DNA of 18,334 nt from an uncultured Bacteriovorax sp. Its GTDB lineage: Bacteria > Bdellovibrionota > Bacteriovoracia > Bacteriovoracales > Bacteriovoracaceae. The notes beneath the pieces were generated by a model that saw only the letters and a program-made list of their open reading frames with translations, was not told the DNA's origin and searched no databases. How positions within the stretch are numbered: the stretch's first letter is position 1; every line of letters starts with the position of its first letter. The stretch lies in NCBI GenBank assembly GCA_946482295.1, contig CAMLRB010000050.1:1-18334 (forward strand). The letters are read 5' to 3'. Made by a program: the position numbers and the translations under genes. Of the stretch, positions 1 to 6,146 are shown piece by piece.

Positions 1-684
1 ATCGCTAAATATTCACTTCCTCTTAAAGAATCTGTTTATGGTGAATGGTCTGTACCTAATGGATTTTTACTTGGAAGAAAAAAAGCTGCGCTCAGCCCTC
101 TTGCCTTATCACCACTCATTCGCATAGGTGAACACAATATTGGTGTGGATAAACTAGAGCATATGTTCGGGATGGGATTTAGCTATTTCACAAAACATCA
201 TTTAAACAACAAATCTATCGACTCTGTTCTCAGTCGCGGTGTTCTCGCTGAAAAAACTATTCTCGGTGGAAACATCATCGCAACTGGCGTGTTTTCATAC
301 GCTGATCTTTCGGCCAATTTCAATGGGATGCGCTTTTGGAATCATATACTCTTAAAAAATAACGATATCTTAGGAGCTGACTTTAACCGCGGTCCATTCG
401 TAAAATGTGAAGAAAACAAGTGGATCGTGAATACTGAAAAATCAATTGATTTTGCGGACTATGTGGATGCTTCATTTGATGAAAGTCTTAACTGTTCGAA
501 ATTTGCGAGTAAAAAGGGCGCAAAAAAATTCAATAAGGCCATCAAGGATTTAGGGTTTTCAGGTTGCCCTGTCGATGCTTCTCGCATTCCTGAAATGAAG
601 AAGAAGTATGAAGCCCATAAAATTAATAAGTTCATTATTAACGATGAAGGTCTAGGGACTGTCTCGTACATAAACGAGATTTAA
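1..684 (+). CDS. Hypothetical protein, 5' end outside window
   Basis: The reading frame is open from base 1 to the TAA at 682-684, giving at least 227 residues, so the gene begins upstream of the window. A GTG at 145 could serve as a start, but the in-frame residues before it (for example GEWSVPNGFLLGRKKAA) look like real protein, so I treat the gene as 5'-truncated. The visible part has a DKLEHMFGMGFSYF segment followed by a moderately hydrophobic, glycine-rich stretch (LGGNIIATGVFSYADL), then a lysine-rich C-terminal half with two cysteines. The D-K-x-x-H start of the middle segment faintly resembles YfiM/DUF2279-type proteins, but the match is too weak to name it. No function is assigned. 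No clear terminator follows the stop. Confidence 0.75.
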   Translation: MAKYSLPLKESVYGEWSVPNGFLLGRKKAALSPLALSPLIRIGEHNIGVDKLEHMFGMGFSYFTKHHLNNKSIDSVLSRGVLAEKTILGGNIIATGVFSYADLSANFNGMRFWNHILLKNNDILGADFNRGPFVKCEENKWIVNTEKSIDFADYVDASFDESLNCSKFASKKGAKKFNKAIKDLGFSGCPVDASRIPEMKKKYEAHKINKFIINDEGLGTVSYINEI

Positions 685-715
685 GGTCAATTTTCCCCGG
701 CCCTATGTTCCCAAA

Positions 716-839
716 TTGACAGGTCAGAAGTAACAAGTTGAAAGGTCATTTAACTCAATAATACGGACTATTTGTTCCGAGTTAGACCTGATTTAGCTCC
801 CTTGATGTAACCCTTCATAATACTAGAACCCCCTGTCAA
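716..839. repeat. Intergenic block bounded by 8-bp inverted repeats
   Basis: Between the first two genes, TTGACAGG at 716-723 is matched by its exact inverted copy CCTGTCAA at 832-839. The block also holds an internal fold (743-789), and AGGTCA occurs at 684-689, 721-726 and 743-748. Possible readings are a small non-autonomous repeat, a regulatory region with paired protein sites, or chance. No target-site duplication is visible beside the outer arms. TTGACA at 716-721 resembles a -35 box, but no -10 lies at the right distance. The rest of 685-946 holds no ORF that looks real. Confidence 0.3.
743..789. other. Imperfect stem-loop in intergenic region
   Basis: Three nested paired segments can be read. 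AGGTC (743-747) pairs with GACCT (785-789), AACT (752-755) with AGTT (780-783), and CGGA (764-767) with TCCG (776-779). They are separated by a 4x1 internal loop and an 8-nt bulge. There is no T-tract, so it is not an intrinsic terminator. It could be part of a small RNA or an operator-like site. Expression is not shown by the sequence. Confidence 0.3.
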
Positions 840-907
840 AACTTTCAACATGGCCTAACTTTTAGTCAAAAATGACAGCACCTTTCATAGGCTTAACAGT
901 CCAGTTT

Positions 908-923
908 TGGCCCGGTCCGTGCA
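908..923 (+). promoter_or_regulatory. Sigma-54 (-24/-12) promoter for the 947 gene
   Basis: The element reads TGGCCCG-GTCC-GTGCA. GG at 909-910 and GC at 921-922 are separated by exactly 10 nt, as RpoN promoters require. It matches the consensus TGGCACG-N4-TTGCW at 10 of 12 defined positions. The -12 C is 25 nt before the ATG at 947, so transcription would start near 934 with a leader of about 13 nt that still contains the G-rich ribosome site. A hairpin drawn over the same bases is an alternative reading. Confidence 0.55.
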
Positions 924-943
924 CTTTTAGAGTGTGCGGGGGC
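910..943 (+). other. GC-rich hairpin covering the ribosome site of the 947 gene
   Basis: GCCC (910-913) pairs with GGGC (940-943), and CCGTGCAC (917-924) pairs with GTGTGCGG (932-939) with two G-U pairs. GGT (914-916) is bulged and the loop is TTTTAGA. In any transcript starting upstream, this stem would bury the GGGGG ribosome site at 938-942. If the overlapping sigma-54 promoter is the only one used, the left arm is never transcribed and the hairpin does not form. Confidence 0.35.
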
Positions 944-946
944 AAC

Positions 947-1507
947 ATGAAAACACTAAGAATCTTTACAGTTTTAACCATCACTTCACTCTTGTCATTC
1001 TCGGCCATGCCGAAGAGTTTCTCGAAGAGAGAAATGAGAACTTACAACATGAAATTGATTTCTCAGATGATCAAAGCCGTTTCTCCAGAATTAAATTCTA
1101 AGAAAAGAGACAGAATTGCAATGTCACTCTACCAAGCTTCTAAACAGTATAGAGTTGATCCAAAAATCATCATTGCTATTATCGATACAGAAAGCGATTT
1201 CAGACAAAATGTTGTTTCAAGCACTGGTGACCTTTCTCTTGCTCAGATCAACACTGAAATCTGGAATAAAGAATTCGTAAGAATGGGTCTTGATAAAATT
1301 AACGTTAAACTTCTTAAGAAAGATGAAGCCTATGCTTTAAGCAAAATGGGAAAAATCTTGAACATTCTTAAAACACGTCATGCTGGTACTGATTCTAAGT
1401 GGTATGCAAGATACCATTCGCACACAAAATCATTGAAGAACATCTACCAGAAGAAAGTTGAAACTCGTTTAAGAAAAATTGCTAGTGTTGAAGTTGCGGG
1501 AATCTAA
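947..1507 (+). CDS. Secreted lytic transglycosylase-like (SLT domain) protein
   Basis: This 186-residue protein is probably exported and probably cleaves peptidoglycan glycan strands. An N-terminal signal peptide (about residues 1-22, hydrophobic core TVLTITSLLSF) is followed by a helical region and a goose-lysozyme/SLT-like core from about residue 55. In the core, YRVDPKIIIAIIDTESDF carries the candidate catalytic glutamate, Glu82, and STGDLSLAQIN corresponds to the family's G-x-x-G-L-x-Q-I-N segment. The frame stays open upstream to an ATG at 872, but that extension is not signal-like. ATG 947 has a G-rich ribosome site (938-942) and begins a good signal peptide, so I chose it. A sigma-54-like element lies just upstream. 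The stop codon overlaps that of dapF on the other strand. The core is short and divergent, so enzymatic activity is inferred. Confidence 0.8.
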   Translation: MKTLRIFTVLTITSLLSFSAMPKSFSKREMRTYNMKLISQMIKAVSPELNSKKRDRIAMSLYQASKQYRVDPKIIIAIIDTESDFRQNVVSSTGDLSLAQINTEIWNKEFVRMGLDKINVKLLKKDEAYALSKMGKILNILKTRHAGTDSKWYARYHSHTKSLKNIYQKKVETRLRKIASVEVAGI

Positions 1508-2307
1508 TTTAATTCTGCGCGACCTTCAAATATTTTTTCGACTTTTCCACAGAGGAAGACTTCGCTGAAATCTTTTGAGAAACGAACAGCAAGTCTTCCT
1601 CCAAGTGTTTCAAGAATAACCTCATCTTTCCAACCAAAAAATTTCGCAGTCGCAAGAGCAGTCGCAGTTGCACCTGTGCCACATGAAAGTGTTTCGTTTT
1701 CCACACCACGCTCATAAGTTCTAATGCGAACTTTTTTTGGAGAGACAACCTCAAAAAAATTTGCATTACTACCTTTAGGAAATCGTTTATCGTAACGAAC
1801 GATTTGACCATTTTCAAAAACGTTGTAGTTCAAAATATCTTTAACCTCGAATACGGCGTGCGGAACACCAGTATTCATATAAAGCGACTTCGTAGCATTC
1901 GTCGGCATATCTGTCAGATCAATTTTTCCAATGTCGTAGAGCTCGGTCATCTTGAGTTGATAACCAAATTCCTTATCAAGCCCACAAGAGTATACGCTAT
2001 TCATCGTTTCGAATTTATAATCAGTTTTGTTGAGTCCAGTTACCTCATGAGCAAACGCTGTAATCGTCCGAGCACCATTGCCACACATTTCAACTTCACC
2101 ACCATCGGCATTGATGTATCTCATTTTGAAATCGTGTTCTTTAGATTTTTCCAACAATAAAACACCATCGGCTCCAATACCCGTTTTGAGAGCACATATT
2201 TTTTGCCACAACTTTTGATCCGCAGCATCCCATTCCATTGTTCGATTATCGACCACAATGAAATCGTTCCCGGTTGCGTTGTACTTAACGAAATTTAGTG
2301 TTTTCAT
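1504..2307 (-). CDS. dapF: Diaminopimelate epimerase
   Basis: DapF converts LL- to meso-diaminopimelate, the step that feeds both lysine and peptidoglycan synthesis in the cytoplasm. The 267-residue length is normal for the family. The two catalytic cysteines are in their family motifs: Cys75 in EMCGNGAR and Cys209 in ETLSCGTGATATALA. The N-terminal KYNATGNDFIVVDNR is also characteristic, and GVPHAVFEV marks the start of the second domain. A purine-rich AAGGG ribosome site lies upstream of the ATG. It diverges from the double-propeller gene at 2388 and converges on the transglycosylase-like gene with overlapping stops. Nothing suggests it is inactive. Confidence 0.97.
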   Translation of the reverse strand: MKTLNFVKYNATGNDFIVVDNRTMEWDAADQKLWQKICALKTGIGADGVLLLEKSKEHDFKMRYINADGGEVEMCGNGARTITAFAHEVTGLNKTDYKFETMNSVYSCGLDKEFGYQLKMTELYDIGKIDLTDMPTNATKSLYMNTGVPHAVFEVKDILNYNVFENGQIVRYDKRFPKGSNANFFEVVSPKKVRIRTYERGVENETLSCGTGATATALATAKFFGWKDEVILETLGGRLAVRFSKDFSEVFLCGKVEKIFEGRAELN

Positions 2308-2324
2308 TTTCTTAAGCCCTTTAA

Positions 2325-2340
2325 GTTTGATTAACCAAAC
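2325..2340. promoter_or_regulatory. 16-bp near-palindrome in the dapF divergent promoter region
   Basis: GTTTGATTAACCAAAC equals its own reverse complement except at one symmetric pair (A/C at positions 6 and 11). It overlaps the -35 box of the rightward promoter and begins at the predicted first base of the leftward dapF transcript. A dimeric regulator bound here could affect both genes. No regulator gene is adjacent. Confidence 0.4.
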
Positions 2341-2354
2341 ACTTTCATTATAAG
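2327..2354 (+). promoter_or_regulatory. Sigma-70-type promoter for the double-propeller gene
   Basis: TTGATT (2327-2332) and TATAAG (2349-2354) are separated by 16 nt. Transcription would start near 2361, about 27 nt before the ATG at 2388, leaving room for the AAGGA ribosome site. Confidence 0.5.
2347..2352 (-). promoter_or_regulatory. -10 box for dapF
   Basis: On the minus strand 2352-2347 reads TATAAT, a perfect -10 hexamer. No strong -35 is seen 16-18 nt upstream. Transcription would start near 2340, so the two divergent promoters share the same A/T-rich bases and could exclude each other. Confidence 0.45.
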
Positions 2355-2387
2355 ATCATCTCACCTAAAAATCATGAAGGATCTTTT

Positions 2388-4250
2388 ATGAAAAGAACAA
2401 TCTTATTTCTCACTCTCTTAACAAGTCTATCGGCGAAAGCTTCAATGGTATTCATGCGCGAAAGTACCGTTAACAATCAAGCTATAAAACATATTTGGAT
2501 TCAAAAGAACAATGGAACTTTTGAACAATTAACTTCAGGAACCAATGCTCATCTTTATCCAGATATTAGTGCTGACGGACAAAAAGTCGCTTACGTCGAA
2601 GGAACGATTGACCAGGGCAAAACCGATCTTCACCTAACAATCCATTCACTAGGCGCGGACCACGTCCAACGTTTAAAAGTAAACGGCATTAACGGCATGA
2701 TTCTTCATCCGAAATTTTCTAAAAACGGAGAGCGTCTTTATTTTTCTGCTCCTTCACCAAAACTCGCTGGGAAAAATTCCATCTACTCAGTAAATGTTAA
2801 ATCTTCGCCAGTCGTTCAGGCCCTTGATGAAAATGAAGAACAGTATTTTCCTCGCCCATCGGCCGATGGACAGTTTATTGTTTATCAAAGAAACAATGGC
2901 AAAATTCGTGAAATTGTTCTTTACGATTCACTAGAAAATACAAAAACAGTTATTGATCAAGGGATGAGCCCTTCATTGTCATTCGATGAAATCACAATCG
3001 CCTATACGGCCAAGAAAAATGGTAGCTGGGATATTTATCACTACAATCGTTTTTCAAAAAAAATTATTCGCGTAACGAAAGATGATCAAACAGATGAAAT
3101 GGCACCGACGTTTAATGCAAAAAATGAAATGTATTTTGCTTCCAACAAAGATGGCCACTTCCATCTTTATAAGTTTGGAACGACTGAATGGACGAAGATA
3201 ACGGACACTGATGCCGATGATTACGCTCCTCAATTTTCAGGAGAAACAAATTTCAAACAAGGGACACTTCCATCATTCATGGAACCACTGCGTTCTTCGT
3301 TTGGTACTTTGAACCACTATGGAAAAATTTATATGTGTGGGGGGCACCAAGGACCAGAGCACACTTATCCGAAAGAGTCTTTCACTGATAATTTTAATGT
3401 TTATGATCCTGCCACTCAAACTTGGAGTGAATTAGCTCCACGTCTGCACAAAGCTCACGGCTTTCAAATTACAGGACACGGAAAGTATATATATGCTTTT
3501 GGCGGTTTTGCTTATTCTGAAGATCACAAACCAAATTGGAAATCACTGGACGTCATCGAAAGATACGACATTGAAAAAAATCAATGGAAAGTTATCGGCA
3601 AACTTCCACGAGCACGCTCTTCTAACGTTGCAGTAACGATTGGATCAAAAGTTTATTTAGTGGGTGGATGGGATAGCACACCAAAATTTCCAAAAGATTA
3701 CGACGGAACTTTTCACTCGCAAATCGACATCTTTGATATGGAAACTGAAACCGTAACAACAGCTCCATTTCAAATGCCTCTTCCTCTTCGCCGCGCTTTA
3801 ACAGGTATGGAGCATGAAGGTAAAATTCTTCTTGTGGGCGGACTAGGTGTAGGTGCGAGTCACTTCGAACTCGTCTCGAATGTTACGGCCATTGATCCAC
3901 TAACGGGTGCTGCAACTGAATACCCAAAACTTCCTTTCGCAACTTTTGCACCGGCCGCAGAAAAATTAGGAAATGAACTTTTTGTTTTTGGCGGAATGTT
4001 TAAATTCTCAGAAGAAAGTTATGAATATGTTCCACACATCTATGGATATGACTTCACAAAAGGTACATGGAGACACACAGGTCGCTACGTTAAAGAGAGC
4101 AAAGGTTTCTCGCAAGTTTTCAAACTCGATGCCTTCACACTTGGAATTTTAGGCGGTCATCGCTACTTGCAAGGTGAGGACAAACCGGTCAATACATTCG
4201 AATTTTTCACCACTCCAGTGACAAAAAGACTTCAAAAGTCCTTCAAATAA
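2388..4250 (+). CDS. Secreted double beta-propeller protein (TolB-like repeats plus Kelch repeats)
   Basis: This 620-residue protein has a cleavable-looking signal peptide (MKRTILFLTLLTSLSAKA), so it acts in the periplasm or outside the cell. Residues about 45-285 carry TolB/PD40-type strands such as PDISADGQKVAYV (58), PKFSKNGERLYF (108), PRPSADGQFIVYQ (155) and PTFNAKNEMYFAS (240), with weaker copies at 195 and 281. Residues about 295-605 carry Kelch repeats. Gly-Gly doublets lie at 318, 372, 426, 484, 535 and 589, at intervals of 51-58 residues, each followed by a Y-D or F-D strand (NVYDPATQTW, IERYDIEKNQW). Each half could close as a six-bladed propeller. No catalytic motif is seen, so a binding or scaffold role is more likely than enzyme activity. 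The start has an AAGGA ribosome site. The gene ends before a complex inverted repeat and a terminator. Confidence 0.9.
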   Translation: MKRTILFLTLLTSLSAKASMVFMRESTVNNQAIKHIWIQKNNGTFEQLTSGTNAHLYPDISADGQKVAYVEGTIDQGKTDLHLTIHSLGADHVQRLKVNGINGMILHPKFSKNGERLYFSAPSPKLAGKNSIYSVNVKSSPVVQALDENEEQYFPRPSADGQFIVYQRNNGKIREIVLYDSLENTKTVIDQGMSPSLSFDEITIAYTAKKNGSWDIYHYNRFSKKIIRVTKDDQTDEMAPTFNAKNEMYFASNKDGHFHLYKFGTTEWTKITDTDADDYAPQFSGETNFKQGTLPSFMEPLRSSFGTLNHYGKIYMCGGHQGPEHTYPKESFTDNFNVYDPATQTWSELAPRLHKAHGFQITGHGKYIYAFGGFAYSEDHKPNWKSLDVIERYDIEKNQWKVIGKLPRARSSNVAVTIGSKVYLVGGWDSTPKFPKDYDGTFHSQIDIFDMETETVTTAPFQMPLPLRRALTGMEHEGKILLVGGLGVGASHFELVSNVTAIDPLTGAATEYPKLPFATFAPAAEKLGNELFVFGGMFKFSEESYEYVPHIYGYDFTKGTWRHTGRYVKESKGFSQVFKLDAFTLGILGGHRYLQGEDKPVNTFEFFTTPVTKRLQKSFK

Positions 4251-4258
4251 CTCAATTT

Positions 4259-4300
4259 GGTGCCAAACTGAGACCGATTTAGTCGGTTTTCTTTGGCACC
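4259..4300. repeat. Nested inverted repeats after the double-propeller gene
   Basis: GGTGCCAAA (4259-4267) pairs with TTTGGCACC (4292-4300), and inside it ACCGA (4273-4277) pairs with TCGGT (4283-4287). As RNA this gives a 9-bp outer stem and a 5-bp inner stem at the 3' end of the upstream transcript. No T-tract follows. The right outer arm contains the TGGCAC half of the sigma-54 promoter at 4294, so as DNA the arms could also be protein sites. Confidence 0.5.
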
Positions 4301-4309
4301 CTGCTTGCT
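4294..4309 (+). promoter_or_regulatory. Sigma-54 (-24/-12) promoter for the 4356 gene
   Basis: The element reads TGGCACC-CTGC-TTGCT. GG at 4295-4296 and GC at 4307-4308 are 10 nt apart. It matches 11 of 12 defined consensus positions, the best of the three such sites in the window. Transcription would begin near 4320, about 36 nt before the ATG. RpoN promoters need an AAA+ enhancer-binding activator, and none is encoded in the window. Confidence 0.7.
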
Positions 4310-4320
4310 CTCTCGTGATT

Positions 4321-4342
4321 GCCTGTGTTCTCAGGCTTTTTT
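4321..4342 (+). terminator. Intrinsic terminator overlapping the next gene's 5' leader
   Basis: GCCTG (4321-4325) and CAGGC (4332-4336) form a stem with loop TGTTCT, followed by six T residues. It probably ends the double-propeller transcript. It also starts at the predicted first base of the sigma-54 transcript of the next gene. An alternative hairpin, CTCAG (4330-4334) with CTGAG (4343-4347), uses the same CAG and would cover the start of the ribosome site. Confidence 0.65.
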
Positions 4343-4355
4343 CTGAGGGGGAAAA

Positions 4356-5636
4356 ATGAATCTTAAAAAACTCATCGTCGGTACACTTCTACTATCACTC
4401 TCATCTGCTGCACTTGCTGACATTCGTCCGATCCAAGACCCACGTCGTCCAGGAAGAGAAGATCGTAACCCTATTCCTCCTTCACCCAATGATCCTTGGG
4501 ATAATCGTGATCCTTGGGACTCACGTGATCCATGGGAATCAGATCGTGATGAGCGCGATGTTCGCAAAGAAGAGCTTCAAGTCAGACAATATTTTCAAGG
4601 ACAAAGTCGCCTTGATCTTCTCGCTGATTCCTATACACGCATGCGCCTTCAAGGAGCTCAAATCAGACGCGTTGTTATTCATGCATCATCTGAAATGGGT
4701 AACGGCCAAGCGCGACTTCTCGCGAATGGCCAGGTGACTGTCGAAGGAGCACAGACTTTACCAAGAGCAATGGACAAACATGCTTTCAAACTCGATCCAT
4801 TTGCTAATACGATGGGAACGTCTGTCCGTTCACTAGTTTTAGAAATGAGGGGGCGTATTTATGTTGAGAAGGTTGTCTTTCATGTGTCTGAAGCTCAGTT
4901 TCCTCCTGGTCCTGGCCCAGTTGATCCAGGAAGGCCACAAGTGGAAGTTGTTAGACAACAACTTAATGAAACTATCCAAGGTGAAGGCGGCCAGAATCTG
5001 TTTAGATTGTTCAATCTAGCAGCTGAAAGACAAGGCCAATCACTTCTAAGAGTAACAGTTCTTGCACGCGCTCAATGGGGATCAGCGACTGCTGAACTTC
5101 ATTTGAATAGCCAGAGTGCAGGTGCTGCTCAATACATCGGCTCGACTTCTACACGACTTTCTTTCGAAACATACGGTCAAAGAATTGGTCAACAGATCCA
5201 AGCTCTAAGACTTCAGGTTCGTGGAAATGTTGTGATCGAAGAAATCTCGCTTGAAATCGAAAACAGATCAGTACCAGGTCCAGGACCAGGATTTCCACAA
5301 GAACGTAGACTTGAGCAAGTGATCAATCAACGTTTATACGATACATCTGGAGTTCTTCTTTCAGATCTTATGAGATTAGAGCGCAGACACGAAGAAAGAA
5401 TTGTTGAATCAGTGGAACTTGTTTTAAGAAATGCAGATATGGCCTCTAAAGTAAAACTTTGCCAAATCGTTGCAGGACAATTCCAAGCTGTAAACTGTGG
5501 TGCTCCAACAACACTTTCTTCTGGATCACAAATCGTTAGACTACAATCTGTGAATTACGCAAAACTTAGAGAAGTCTCTCTCTCGGTGAGAATGGGAATG
5601 ATTGACATCGATCGCATTATCATCAACCTCAGATAA
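4356..5636 (+). CDS. Secreted protein with three tandem domains, function unknown
   Basis: I do not recognise a named family. The 426-residue protein starts with a clear signal peptide (hydrophobic core LIVGTLLLSLSSAALA). An Arg/Asp/Pro-rich linker with DPWDNR, DPWDSR and DPWESDR copies follows at residues 46-64. Three related units of about 108 residues come next, at roughly 72-179, 195-302 and 317-426. Each opens with a Q/R-rich helix (VRQYF, VRQQLNE, INQRLYD) and ends with a beta pair (RIYVEKVVFHV, NVVIEEISLEI, MIDIDRIIINL). Pro-Gly linkers (PPGPGPVDPG and VPGPGPG) separate the units. Only the third has cysteines (C369, C381). The GAGGGGG ribosome site is strong. A sigma-54 promoter lies upstream and an intrinsic terminator follows, so it is probably monocistronic. 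A surface or matrix-type role is a guess. Confidence 0.88.
   Translation: MNLKKLIVGTLLLSLSSAALADIRPIQDPRRPGREDRNPIPPSPNDPWDNRDPWDSRDPWESDRDERDVRKEELQVRQYFQGQSRLDLLADSYTRMRLQGAQIRRVVIHASSEMGNGQARLLANGQVTVEGAQTLPRAMDKHAFKLDPFANTMGTSVRSLVLEMRGRIYVEKVVFHVSEAQFPPGPGPVDPGRPQVEVVRQQLNETIQGEGGQNLFRLFNLAAERQGQSLLRVTVLARAQWGSATAELHLNSQSAGAAQYIGSTSTRLSFETYGQRIGQQIQALRLQVRGNVVIEEISLEIENRSVPGPGPGFPQERRLEQVINQRLYDTSGVLLSDLMRLERRHEERIVESVELVLRNADMASKVKLCQIVAGQFQAVNCGAPTTLSSGSQIVRLQSVNYAKLREVSLSVRMGMIDIDRIIINLR
4491..4547 (+). repeat. Three tandem 18-21-nt coding repeats
   Basis: Units at 4491-4508, 4509-4526 and 4527-4547 each begin GATCC(T/A)TGGGA and encode DPWDNR, DPWDSR and DPWESDR in the linker after the signal peptide. 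This is a small in-frame repeat that could change copy number. Confidence 0.7.
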
Positions 5637-5665
5637 TAGAAATTTTCCACACACATTTTCTCAAG

Positions 5666-5696
5666 AAGCCCTCCTTTTTAAGGAGGGCTTTTTTTT
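5666..5696 (+). terminator. Strong intrinsic terminator
   Basis: AAGCCCTCCTT (5666-5676) and AAGGAGGGCTT (5680-5690) form an 11-bp perfect stem with a TTT loop, followed by an uninterrupted run of T to 5696. It ends the transcript of the three-domain secreted protein gene. The last T of the run is the first base of the next gene's sigma-54 element. Confidence 0.93.
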
Positions 5697-5711
5697 GGCA
5701 AGCATCCTGCT
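5696..5711 (+). promoter_or_regulatory. Sigma-54 (-24/-12) promoter for the BON-domain gene
   Basis: The element reads TGGCAAG-CATC-CTGCT. GG (5697-5698) and GC (5709-5710) are 10 nt apart, and 10 of 12 defined consensus positions match. Transcription would start near 5722, 23 nt before the ATG, and the AGGGAGG ribosome site lies within that leader. Confidence 0.6.
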
Positions 5712-5744
5712 TCTTATATTGGAAGAGACAACTAGGGAGGTATT

Positions 5745-6146
5745 ATGCCAAACCGTCATGATCATGATCGAAACTTTAGTGATGATCTTTATTGGACTGG
5801 AAATCCTTATGGAAATGCTTTTCCTAACGAATCAGAGCGTGAAGAAGCTGAAGATGAGGCACTCGAAGGTGAACTTAATGCACCCGTGGGAAGAACTTTT
5901 GTTGGTGTTGGTCCAAAGGGCTACCGTCGTTCTGATAATAAAATCAAAGAAGAAATTTGTCGCCTGCTTTACCAAAATCACGATGTGGATGCGACTCACA
6001 TTGAAGTTGATGTCGTCGAAGGTTGTGTTGATTTAAAAGGACATGTTCCCTTAACCGGTATGCGAGGAGCAGCAGAAGACCTTGTGCGAGAAATTTCCGG
6101 TGTAAAAGATGTTCATAATCATCTACAAGTTGATTCTGTTATGTGA
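5745..6146 (+). CDS. BON-domain protein
   Basis: This 133-residue protein has a BON domain at about residues 66-130. KIKEEICRLLYQN is the first helix, IEVDVVEGCVDLKGHV the central strands, and EDLVREISGVKDVHNHLQV the second helix and last strand. The segment GPKGYRRSDNKI just before it is typical of BON proteins. The N-terminal half is acidic (EREEAEDEALEGE) and has no signal peptide or membrane segment, so the protein is probably cytoplasmic. BON domains bind membranes or other envelope components, often in osmotic and stress proteins, but its partner here is unknown. It has an AGGGAGG ribosome site and a sigma-54-like promoter. Its stop abuts the stop of the opposite-strand glycosyltransferase gene. 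Confidence 0.9.
   Translation: MPNRHDHDRNFSDDLYWTGNPYGNAFPNESEREEAEDEALEGELNAPVGRTFVGVGPKGYRRSDNKIKEEICRLLYQNHDVDATHIEVDVVEGCVDLKGHVPLTGMRGAAEDLVREISGVKDVHNHLQVDSVM

Noticed and set aside
716..721. TTGACA as a -35 box
   Set aside because: No -10-like hexamer lies 15-19 nt downstream on the plus strand.
910..943. Hairpin considered as a known riboswitch (for example cyclic-di-GMP type)
   Set aside because: There is one simple stem with a 7-nt loop and none of the conserved core bases of a riboswitch I know.
872..946. N-terminal extension of the transglycosylase-like protein to ATG 872
   Set aside because: The extension lies over the hairpin and sigma-54 element and would place the signal peptide internally; ATG 947 has a ribosome site and starts the signal peptide.
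1804..2160. 118-codon plus-strand ORF inside dapF
   Set aside because: It is antisense to a clear dapF with both catalytic cysteines, with no ribosome site or family features of its own.
4491..4547. Short direct repeats considered as a CRISPR-like array
   Set aside because: They are in-frame contiguous codon repeats of 18-21 nt with no spacers.
4331..4567. Minus-strand ORF rich in Ser/Arg/Gly opposite the DPW repeats
   Set aside because: It is the shadow of the Asp/Arg/Pro-rich linker and tandem repeats of the secreted protein, and also covers its start region and terminator.
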